Assembly (NCBI GenBank): GCA_946626395.1
Contig: CAMOUF010000029.1
Span: 1 to 7,511 of the forward strand
Source: an uncultured Clostridia bacterium
GTDB taxonomy: Bacteria; Bacillota; Clostridia; Christensenellales; Aristaeellaceae
Reading direction: 5' to 3'
DNA: 7,511 nucleotides
The notes under the pieces were generated by a model, which saw nothing but the letters and a program-made list of their open reading frames with translations, was not told the origin of the DNA and did no database searches. The position numbers were made by a program, and so were the translations under genes. The stretch's first letter is position 1, and each line of letters starts with the position of its first letter. Positions 1 through 6,098 of the stretch are shown in pieces.

Positions 1-11
1 TCAGCCGTTTG

Positions 12-161
12 TCAGCGCTTCAATTCGTAGTAGGTGATGGCTCCGGCGATGGCGCCGCCGATGGCCGCCGTGATGAAAGCGGCCAGGACGAATCCGCCGT
101 TCGCTTGTTCCAGTTCGTTCAGGTTCAGTTTCTCGTTGTCCATTTCCTTCATCGTGCTCAT
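12..161 (-). CDS. Double-glycine leader peptide (bacteriocin-like or signal peptide precursor), 49 aa
   Basis: This small gene encodes a 49-residue precursor. Residues 1-23 form an acidic, Leu/Asn/Glu-rich leader ending in ELEQANGG, which fits the leader of class II bacteriocins and peptide pheromones that are cut after Gly-Gly by peptidase-containing ABC transporters. Residues 24-49 form a hydrophobic core starting FVLAAF, containing AAIGGAIAGAI with a GxxxG motif (Gly36-Gly40), and ending in the polar tail YYELKR. GxxxG is typical of helix pairing in two-peptide bacteriocins. The start is set by AGGAGG at 169-174, 7 bases upstream. The core has no Cys and no obvious Ser/Thr-rich lanthipeptide pattern. 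No transporter or immunity gene is visible, but only 11 bases remain before the window edge. It is transcribed divergently from the XRE regulator and synthetase operon. A signalling peptide or a substrate of the neighbouring enzymes are alternatives to a bacteriocin. The leader is clear; the function is inferred. Confidence 0.77.
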   Translation of the reverse strand: MSTMKEMDNEKLNLNELEQANGGFVLAAFITAAIGGAIAGAITYYELKR

Positions 162-167
162 TTTTTA

Positions 168-174
168 TCCTCCT
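168..174 (-). promoter_or_regulatory. Ribosome binding site of the GG-leader peptide
   Basis: On the minus strand the sequence reads AGGAGGATAAAAAATG, an almost perfect Shine-Dalgarno sequence with a 7-base A-rich spacer before the ATG at 159-161. Its strength is the main reason to treat this short reading frame as a real, well-translated gene. Confidence 0.8.
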
Positions 175-297
175 GCCCTCATGGGCGTCGTTCTGAATTT
201 CTTTCTTTATTCTGTCCCGGTGTTTTACCCTGGACACCTATTGATACGGCCCACGGGAAAGGGTGGCAGGAAAAAAAGAGAAAATTATTTTGCCGCA

Positions 298-344
298 GTT
301 GATATTCGGGATACATTGGCGTATATAAATTATACGTTGATATT
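298..344. repeat. Direct repeat GTTGATATT flanking the palindrome
   Basis: The 9-mer GTTGATATT occurs at 298-306 and again at 336-344, 38 bp start to start. The copies sit on either side of the palindrome, and the right copy shares one base with it and falls in the spacer of the minus-strand promoter. They could be half-sites for a second regulator or extra contacts for the XRE protein. The spacing is not the roughly 21 bp usual for AgrA/ComE-type response regulators. Confidence 0.35.
320..336. promoter_or_regulatory. Palindromic operator candidate
   Basis: The 17-bp CGTATATAAATTATACG has perfect 6-base arms (CGTATA / TATACG) around a 5-base AT centre. It covers the -10 box of the divergent peptide promoter and lies upstream of the XRE regulator gene. 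XRE-family proteins commonly bind such short dyads as dimers, so autoregulation and repression of the peptide gene is a reasonable inference. AT-rich sequence produces chance palindromes more easily, which limits confidence. Confidence 0.5.
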
Positions 345-357
345 TAAAAAGCGTCAA
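329..357 (-). promoter_or_regulatory. Sigma-A promoter of the GG-leader peptide
   Basis: On the minus strand TTGACG (352-357) is followed by a 17-base AT-rich spacer and a consensus TATAAT (329-334). Transcription would begin near 322, giving the peptide mRNA an untranslated leader of about 160 bases. The -10 hexamer lies inside the palindrome at 320-336, so a protein bound there would compete with RNA polymerase. Confidence 0.72.
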
Positions 358-371
358 TTTCGTGTTATAAA
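343..371 (+). promoter_or_regulatory. Probable promoter of the XRE-synthetase operon
   Basis: An extended -10 element TGT-TATAAA (363-371) is preceded at 17 bases by a weak -35 TTTAAA (343-348). Initiation near 378 would leave an untranslated leader of about 40 bases before the regulator. The weak -35 suits a promoter that needs activation or is kept low. Alternative -35 hexamers (TTGATA at 337-342) are spaced too far away. Confidence 0.4.
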
Positions 372-416
372 TTATTTTCACTTTTCCGCTCTTTCGCTAC
401 ACTTTTCTGGAAGGGG

Positions 417-671
417 ATGATCGTTTTGCATTTCGACTTTGACAACGCAGAGCGCATGGAAAACCTCTCCTATGCCATCGGGTATTACCGCAGGAAGAAG
501 GGGTACAGCCAGGAAAAGATGGCGGAATTGCTGGGCATCAGCCGCCAGCATTTAGCTTCCGTGGAAGCCCCCGGCATGAACCGGGGCGTTTCCCTGGATC
601 TGCTCTTCAACATTGCCACTGTATTGGAAATCGAGCCCTATCTTCTCTTCAAGTTCAGGCTTGAAAAATAA
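417..671 (+). CDS. Small XRE-family DNA-binding regulator
   Basis: The product is at most 84 residues and is little more than one helix-turn-helix domain of the Cro/C1 (XRE) family. With the ATG start, the HTH lies at about residues 31-50 (YSQEKMAELLGISRQHLASVE region), followed by the usual helix LDLLFNIATVLEIEPYLLF. There is no sensor domain, so any ligand or partner would act through the DNA-binding domain or another protein. GGAAGGGG directly abuts the ATG at 417, too close for normal initiation, whereas the TTG codon at 426 sits 9 bases after it; TTG 426 may be the true start (81 residues). The gene is first in the operon, 28 bases ahead of the synthetase, and diverges from the GG-leader peptide across a region with a palindrome, so it likely controls both transcripts. 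Confidence 0.85.
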   Translation: MIVLHFDFDNAERMENLSYAIGYYRRKKGYSQEKMAELLGISRQHLASVEAPGMNRGVSLDLLFNIATVLEIEPYLLFKFRLEK

Positions 672-699
672 CAGCGCCCGATGGGAAGGAGGGAAACCC

Positions 700-3627
700 A
701 TGAAGCTGGATTTTTTAAACACCGTTCCCTATGTGTGCAAGCGTTGGGCGGACGTGGTGGAGCAAGCCCCGGAAGCTGCCTTTTTCATAGAAGAACCCTC
801 CGGCGTCTGTCTCACCCGCCGCCAGGCCGATGAATTGTCCGCCCGGGTTTACGGGTATTTGGCGGGCAAGGGGATCGGGGCGGAGGATTTTGTGCTGATC
901 CGGCTTCCCAGAGACGCCCGGCCTTTTATCGCCATGCTGGGCGTTTGGAAGGCGGGAGCGGCCTTTACCGTGGTAGAGGACAGCTATGCGCCGGAGCGGA
1001 TCGAAGCGATTCAAAAGGACTGCGGCTGCCGCCTCGTGATCGATGAAGCCGCCTGGGGGGAGATCCTGAAAACCGCGCCTTTGACAGGCTTCCGGCAGGC
1101 GGAGGAGCACGACGCCTGCTTTGCCATCTATACCTCCGGCAGCACAGGAAAACCCAAGGGCGTATTGCAGGAATACGGAAAAATCAAGCTGAACCAGGCT
1201 TCCCTGGAGCGCTATCCGGGAGGACTGGTCAACGAAAATACCATTACGGCGCTGGCAGCGCCGCTGAATTTCATCGCGGCGGTGAAAATCTTCCTGAACG
1301 CCCTGTATTCCGGGATGCGGGTGATCCTCCTGTCCACGGACACGGCGCGCAACCCCGTGCGGCTGAAGGAGCAGTTCAGCCGGTATCAGGTGAACATGGC
1401 CTTCCTGTCTCCTTCCATGCTTCGGGTCATGGCTGACGGCCCCGGCAAAAGCCTCAAAACCCTGGTGACCGGCAGCGAAGCGGCCAACGGCGTATGGTTT
1501 GAGGGCATCCGGCTCATCAATAACTATGGCATGAGCGAAGCGGGCTTCCATGTGGCCCAGTTTGAAATGGACCGGCGCTACGACATCACCCCCATCGGCA
1601 AGCCCGTCTTTGAGGATATCCGCATCGTCCTGCTGGACGAAGAAGGCCGGGAAGTGCCGGACGGCGAAAAAGGGGAAATCTGCTTTGACAACCCATTTTT
1701 CCGGGGCTATGTGGGAATGCCGGAGGAGACGGAAAAGGCGCTGCGAAACGGCGTGTTCCATTCCGGGGACATGGGCAGGCGTCTGCCGGACGGCAACATC
1801 GTGGTGACCGGACGGCTGAACACCATGGTGAAAATCAACGGCAACCGGGTGGAGCCCGGGGAAATCGAAGCGGCCCTGCGCCGCATTCCGGCGGTCAAGA
1901 ACGCCGCGGTGCGCGATTTCCAGGGGGAGCGGCAGCAGGTTTTCCTGTGCGCCTATTATGTGGCAGACAGCGATTTGGACGAAGGCGTCCTCCGGGACCG
2001 CCTGAGCCAATCCCTGCCCCACTATATGATCCCCGCATTTTTCATGCGGCTGGACAAAATCCCCCTCAATTCAAACGGCAAGGTGGACCGCTTCGCCCTG
2101 CCAAGGCCCAACGTGAACAAAAAAGTCAGCGCGTATGTCCCGCCGGAAACGCCCCAGGAGGAAGCGATTTGCAAAGCCTTTGCAAGGGTGCTGCATGCCG
2201 ACCGGGTGGGCGTGAACGACGACTTCTTTGAACTGGGCGGCGATTCCCTCTCCACCGCGCTGGCAGCGGCTGAGCTGGAAGAAATCCAGGTGGACTACAA
2301 GGATATTTACGCCTGGAAAACCCCCCGGCAAATTGCCGCGCGGCTCCGTGAAAAGGATCAGGCAAACCTGGATGAATTGAACCGGGAGGCCCTGGGCCGG
2401 GAGCAATATCTGACCCCGTATCAGACGTACTTTTACGACGCCATGCTGTATTCCCCCCGGCAGACGGAAACCAGCAATCCCATCAGCCTGTCCTTCCCCA
2501 GGACGGCGGTGGAGCCAACGCGGCTGAAAAACGCGCTGGAAGCCGTGTTTGCCAACTATGCCCTCTTCAGCACCGTTTTTATTTTTGATAAAGAAAGCAA
2601 TCGGCATCTTCCCGTGATGCGGTATGAAAAAGGCAGGATCGTGCATCCGGAAATCCGGGAGGTTCAGGAGCACACGGAAGAGATGCTGACGGACCTGATA
2701 CGGCCCTACAGTCTGAATGGGGAATTGATGTACCGATGCAGAATCTATGCCACCCCCGAACGCACCTTCCTGGACCTGGACACCTGCCATATCATCAGCG
2801 ACGGCACCTCCATCGCCAATTTCATGGCCGAGCTGTTTGCCGCGTACCGGGGCGAACCCCTTCGGCAGGATCGCTATTACTATTATCTGGAGCATCAATA
2901 CCGCAGGCGCATGGAGCTGGAGCAGGAAGCAGACGCCCAATTGCTGATCAAGCGTTTCAGCCGGGAGGAATACCTGTGCAATCCCAGGCCCGATCTGCAA
3001 TCCCGGCGCACGGGAAACGGGCAGTGCTCCGGCGAAACGGCGCTGACCCTGGGCCAGCTGCAAAAGGGCTGCGAAGAGATGCGAACCAGCCTGAACAAGC
3101 TCTTTGTGGCCGCCAGCCTGGTGGCGCTGTCAAAAATCAGCGGGGAAAGCAAGGTCACGGTGGAATGGACCTATAACGGCCGGGATGAAAAATGGAAGCA
3201 GGATCTGATCGGCATCACCATTTCTTCCGTGCCTGTGGCGGTGGATATGGCGGAAACGCGCAGTCCCCGGGATATCCTGCGCCAGATCGACGCGCAGAAC
3301 GAATTGGGCATGCGCTACGCCGATCTGTCCCTGGGCAACCGGGGCGTTACCCCGGGGGACAGGGACCGGCTGATCGTGGTGCATGAATCCGGGTTCGATA
3401 TGAGCGCTTTCCTGCCCGAAGGCACCCAGGCTTCCTTTGCCTATGACAAACTGAACGGCGCGTTTACCAGATTCCAGATCATCATTTCCGGCGCCGCCGA
3501 TCCAAGCGCCCCGATTCCCTTCTACATCAATTATGATTCCGAGCTGTATTCTCTGTCCCTGGTGGAGAGATTCCGCAAAGCCTACAATGACGCTTTGACG
3601 TGGATGATTTCAGGAGGAAAGCAATGA
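700..3627 (+). CDS. Nonribosomal peptide synthetase, adenylation-carrier-condensation (A-PCP-C), 975 aa
   Basis: This single-module enzyme activates an acid as an adenylate, loads it on its carrier domain and joins it to a nucleophile. Adenylation domain, about 1-490: P-loop YTSGSTGKPKG (144-154), NNYGMSEAG (274-282), HSGDMG (354-359), GRLNTMVKINGNRVEPGEIE (371-390), and catalytic Lys461 in NSNGKVDR. Carrier domain: DDFFELGGDS (507-516), with Ser516 as phosphopantetheine site. Condensation domain, about 570-975: CHIISDG (696-702), where the first His of HHxxxDG is Cys but catalytic His697 and Asp701 remain. No thioesterase or reductase follows, so release probably occurs by transfer to a soluble amine, an amino acid or a partner carrier. 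The substrate-anchoring Asp of amino-acid-activating domains appears absent around residues 189-200 (PLNFIAAVKIF), suggesting a non-alpha-amino acid substrate. Start: AGGAGGG at 687-693, 6 bases before ATG 700. It overlaps the GH3 gene by ATGA. Confidence 0.93.
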   Translation: MKLDFLNTVPYVCKRWADVVEQAPEAAFFIEEPSGVCLTRRQADELSARVYGYLAGKGIGAEDFVLIRLPRDARPFIAMLGVWKAGAAFTVVEDSYAPERIEAIQKDCGCRLVIDEAAWGEILKTAPLTGFRQAEEHDACFAIYTSGSTGKPKGVLQEYGKIKLNQASLERYPGGLVNENTITALAAPLNFIAAVKIFLNALYSGMRVILLSTDTARNPVRLKEQFSRYQVNMAFLSPSMLRVMADGPGKSLKTLVTGSEAANGVWFEGIRLINNYGMSEAGFHVAQFEMDRRYDITPIGKPVFEDIRIVLLDEEGREVPDGEKGEICFDNPFFRGYVGMPEETEKALRNGVFHSGDMGRRLPDGNIVVTGRLNTMVKINGNRVEPGEIEAALRRIPAVKNAAVRDFQGERQQVFLCAYYVADSDLDEGVLRDRLSQSLPHYMIPAFFMRLDKIPLNSNGKVDRFALPRPNVNKKVSAYVPPETPQEEAICKAFARVLHADRVGVNDDFFELGGDSLSTALAAAELEEIQVDYKDIYAWKTPRQIAARLREKDQANLDELNREALGREQYLTPYQTYFYDAMLYSPRQTETSNPISLSFPRTAVEPTRLKNALEAVFANYALFSTVFIFDKESNRHLPVMRYEKGRIVHPEIREVQEHTEEMLTDLIRPYSLNGELMYRCRIYATPERTFLDLDTCHIISDGTSIANFMAELFAAYRGEPLRQDRYYYYLEHQYRRRMELEQEADAQLLIKRFSREEYLCNPRPDLQSRRTGNGQCSGETALTLGQLQKGCEEMRTSLNKLFVAASLVALSKISGESKVTVEWTYNGRDEKWKQDLIGITISSVPVAVDMAETRSPRDILRQIDAQNELGMRYADLSLGNRGVTPGDRDRLIVVHESGFDMSAFLPEGTQASFAYDKLNGAFTRFQIIISGAADPSAPIPFYINYDSELYSLSLVERFRKAYNDALTWMISGGKQ

Positions 3628-5294
3628 GCGATATCATGCAAACGTACATCGCCCACGGCATACAAGTGCTGGAGCGCATGGAAAAGGACAGCCTGCGGGG
3701 AAGCGCGGTGAGCCAGGACCTGCTGATGCGGCTGGTTCGGCAGAACGAAAACACCGAATACGGAAAAAGGTACGGCTTTCGGGAAATCCATTCCTATGCC
3801 GATTACGCCGCGAAGGTGCCCCTCTCCACCTATGAGGATTACGAGCCCTACATTGAACGGATGCTGTGCTTCAATCAAAAGAACCTGATCACTGCCGACC
3901 GGGTGGTCTATTACGCCCACACCTCCGGCACCACCGGCTCTCCCAAAATGATCCCCTGCACCCGGGCGGCGCTGGACGTTTTCTTCAGCGCGGGGTATGA
4001 ACGGGTTTTCGGCCTGTACGACGCCTGGCTCCGGGAAAAAACCGGAGAAGGGATGCCCGAATGCAAGGGCCTGGGCATCATGGAATCGAAAACCGGCTAT
4101 ACCCCTTACGGCGTTGCCCACGGCGCCATTTCGGAGACCGTGCTCATCAAAGAGCACACAGCCCAGTACAACGCCCTGCCGGAGGAGCTCATTTATCCAT
4201 CCGCGGATTTTGACAGGCGCTACCTGAAAATGCTTTTTGCGCTGCGGGAGCGCCGTCTGAGCTTCATCCAGTGCAGCTTCGCGCCGTTTTTGCACGATAT
4301 GTTCGCCTATCTGCGGCAGCACTGGGCGCTGCTGTGCGAAGATATTGAAAGCGGAACCATCAACCAGGATATCGTGGTCGATCCCTTGCTGCGAAAAAAG
4401 CTGGAGGCGTGCATGACGCCCGACCCGGAGCGGGCGGAACAGATTCGCGCAATCATGGCCGCTCATGAAAACGGCGCTTTCGTTCCCCTCCTTTGGCCGG
4501 ATATGAAGCTAATCGCCACCATCGGAGCCGCGTCCTTCGCCCCGTATCTGGAAAAGCTGCGTCCGTCCCTCGGGCCCGATATCGCGGTGGATTATCTGGG
4601 TTATGTCAGCTCCGAAGCCACCATCGGCACCGTGCTTCGTGAAAATCAGGCGGAATACATGCTCCTTCCCTGGAGCGGGTTTTACGAGTTCCTTCCCATG
4701 GAGGAAGGCGCAAAGGATCAGCCCCTGCTGATGGATCAGCTGGAGGTGGGCAAGGAATATGAGCTGATCATCACCAACCTGTCCGGCTTTTACCGCTACC
4801 GGCTGGGGGACGTGGTCCGGGTGACCGGATATCACAACGAATGCCCGATGATCGTATTGGCCTATCGGAAGAGCCAGCTGATCAGCATGTATGGGGAAAA
4901 GGTGACGGAAACCGCGCTGCACAACGCGGTGGAGGCCATGAGAGAGGAAAGCCGGACCCCGGTGCTGGAATACAGCGTATACGCCGACGCGGAAACGAAC
5001 CCGGGCCACTATACCGTTCTGCTGGAAAGCGACCGGGGGATCAGGCCGGATCTCTGGCCGTACTATTCAGAAATACTGAACCGCAAGCTCTGTGAAGCCC
5101 ACGACTCCTACCGCCAAAAAATCCAGCAGAAGATCATGCTGCCCCTGGAGGTCAAATTCGTTCAGTGCCAAACCTATGCCCTGTACAGGGATTTGAAAAT
5201 CATGGGCGGCGCATCCCCCAATCAGATCAAGCCGGTTCACGTGATCGCCGACGGCAGACTGAAACGCTTCTTCTTCGGCCTTCTGCAAACCTGA
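3624..5294 (+). CDS. GH3-family acyl-acid amido synthetase, 556 aa
   Basis: GH3 enzymes, known from plant hormone metabolism, adenylate a carboxylic acid and transfer the acyl group to an amino acid, forming an amide; bacterial members are mostly uncharacterised. Family marks are the phosphate-binding motif HTSGTTGSPK (about 99-108), YLGYVSSEATIG (about 323-334, matching the plant YxSSE region), and FYRYRLGDVVRVTGY (about 389-403), in the right order. Length is normal for bacterial members, slightly shorter than plant ones, and no domain is missing. It has no signal peptide and is predicted cytoplasmic. The ATG lies within the stop of the synthetase (ATGA) and AGGAGG (3612-3617) lies 6 bases upstream, so the two proteins are translationally coupled and probably needed in matched amounts. 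It may condense the acid or product of the synthetase with an amino acid. The substrate cannot be read from sequence. Confidence 0.92.
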   Translation: MSDIMQTYIAHGIQVLERMEKDSLRGSAVSQDLLMRLVRQNENTEYGKRYGFREIHSYADYAAKVPLSTYEDYEPYIERMLCFNQKNLITADRVVYYAHTSGTTGSPKMIPCTRAALDVFFSAGYERVFGLYDAWLREKTGEGMPECKGLGIMESKTGYTPYGVAHGAISETVLIKEHTAQYNALPEELIYPSADFDRRYLKMLFALRERRLSFIQCSFAPFLHDMFAYLRQHWALLCEDIESGTINQDIVVDPLLRKKLEACMTPDPERAEQIRAIMAAHENGAFVPLLWPDMKLIATIGAASFAPYLEKLRPSLGPDIAVDYLGYVSSEATIGTVLRENQAEYMLLPWSGFYEFLPMEEGAKDQPLLMDQLEVGKEYELIITNLSGFYRYRLGDVVRVTGYHNECPMIVLAYRKSQLISMYGEKVTETALHNAVEAMREESRTPVLEYSVYADAETNPGHYTVLLESDRGIRPDLWPYYSEILNRKLCEAHDSYRQKIQQKIMLPLEVKFVQCQTYALYRDLKIMGGASPNQIKPVHVIADGRLKRFFFGLLQT

Positions 5295-5313
5295 GATCAG
5301 GGAGGGAACCAAC

Positions 5314-6018
5314 GTGATGACAGAAACAAAAAAGAGAAACATCCTCGCCGTTCTGCTTTTCCTCATTATAATGATCGTATTGGCCTCTCCGGCTTGCGGG
5401 GAAGATGAGGAGCTATTGTCCCAGCTGCCCGGACAATGGACCATCGACGTCGGCGAGGAAGAAACGATCACAGCGGTGATGACCTTTTCGGAGGATGGAA
5501 GCCTGCTTCTTCTTTGCAGCGGCGCGGACGGCGAATACCTGTATTCCTATGAAGGTGCCTGGTCGCTCACGCTTGTGCCGGACGAAATGGACCGGCTGAC
5601 CCTGCTGTTCACCGCCACGGACCATCCCGCGTATGAAGGCAGCGGGTACAGCGCGGAATGCGGGTACAGCGTTTACGCGGAAGGATGGGTGGAGGAGGAT
5701 GTGGAGCATACCTATTTGATCCTGGAGGATGAAGCCGCCAGCGGCGTTTCTCCCTTTCAGGATATCCTGGGCGAAGCGGGTGGATGGCCCATCGGGATGC
5801 ACAGGGAAGAGGGGCCGAACATGCGGGTGGCCCACTGCAAGAGCTTCGTTTCTCTGCGGGAAGAGCGCTCCGTTTCCTCTGCCCGGCTGGCCAAGGTTCC
5901 CCTGGGGGCAGAGGTGCTTGCTTTCACCCGGTACGGCGAAGAGAACGGATTTCTTCTCTGCGTCTATCATGGCGAATACGGTTATATCCTGTCGGAATAT
6001 CTGGAGCCCATTGAATAG
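5314..6018 (+). CDS. Secreted protein with lipocalin-like region and C-terminal SH3-like domain
   Basis: The product has 234 residues. A basic N-terminus (KKR) and a hydrophobic stretch at about 9-27 form a signal sequence; the likely processing region is ASPACG. The Cys at 28 is not in a canonical lipobox (SPAC rather than L-x-G/A-C), so lipoprotein status is doubtful. Residues about 35-140 are beta-rich and acidic, beginning LPGQW and with MTFSEDGSLLLL, a pattern resembling lipocalin-like fold proteins. Residues about 170-232 match a bacterial SH3 (SH3b) domain ending GYILSEYLEPIE, a module often binding cell-wall peptide. GGAGG (5301-5305) precedes GTG 5314 by 8 bases and ATG 5317 by 11, so either may be the start. 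It follows GH3 by 19 bases and is last in the operon. An extracellular binding, anchoring or self-protection role is conceivable; the function is unknown. Confidence 0.85.
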   Translation: MMTETKKRNILAVLLFLIIMIVLASPACGEDEELLSQLPGQWTIDVGEEETITAVMTFSEDGSLLLLCSGADGEYLYSYEGAWSLTLVPDEMDRLTLLFTATDHPAYEGSGYSAECGYSVYAEGWVEEDVEHTYLILEDEAASGVSPFQDILGEAGGWPIGMHREEGPNMRVAHCKSFVSLREERSVSSARLAKVPLGAEVLAFTRYGEENGFLLCVYHGEYGYILSEYLEPIE

Positions 6019-6034
6019 AGCAGCTGTTCTGCTC
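6018..6034 (+). terminator. Small hairpin at the end of the operon
   Basis: GAGCAG-CTGTT-CTGCTC forms a perfect 6-bp stem with a 5-base loop. It begins at the last base of the stop codon of the SH3-domain gene and is followed by an AT-rich stretch without a T-run. It probably assists the larger terminator just downstream or stabilises the mRNA 3' end. Confidence 0.45.
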
Positions 6035-6043
6035 ATAAATAGG

Positions 6044-6084
6044 AAAGGATCCCTCTCTCCGCTGTCAGGAGGGGGATCCTTTTT
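6044..6084. terminator. Rho-independent terminator, possibly bidirectional
   Basis: AAAGGATCCC pairs with GGGATCCTTT, with further C/T-rich against G-rich pairing inside and a loop around GCTGTCA. A T5 run (6080-6084) follows on the plus strand, giving a classical terminator for the XRE-synthetase operon. The A-run on the left arm gives a shorter T-run (TTT) on the minus strand, so it may also serve the convergent RNase Z gene, which ends 15 bases away. Confidence 0.85.
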
Positions 6085-6098
6085 GATTCGCCCGGATA

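Noticed and set aside
1..237. A longer 78-codon minus-strand frame overlapping the GG-leader peptide, and plus-strand frames across 9-420
   Set aside because: Their translations are Arg/His-rich or low in plausibility. The shorter minus-strand frame has the correct ribosome binding site, promoter and a recognisable leader.
613..699. Earlier in-frame start of the synthetase at 613, inside the XRE gene
   Set aside because: It would overlap the regulator by about 60 bases with no ribosome binding site. ATG 700 has AGGAGGG at ideal spacing, and the extra residues look like random sequence.
715..2022. Long open frame (435 codons) on the minus strand opposite the synthetase, with others at 2071-3063 and 3582-4466
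   Set aside because: These are antisense shadows caused by GC-rich third codon positions. They have no ribosome binding site and no protein-family features, while the plus strand encodes unmistakable synthetase and GH3 motifs.
5383..5400. A lipoprotein signal at Cys28 of the SH3-domain protein
   Set aside because: The sequence before the Cys is ASPA, which does not fit the usual lipobox; ordinary signal peptidase cleavage nearby is more likely.
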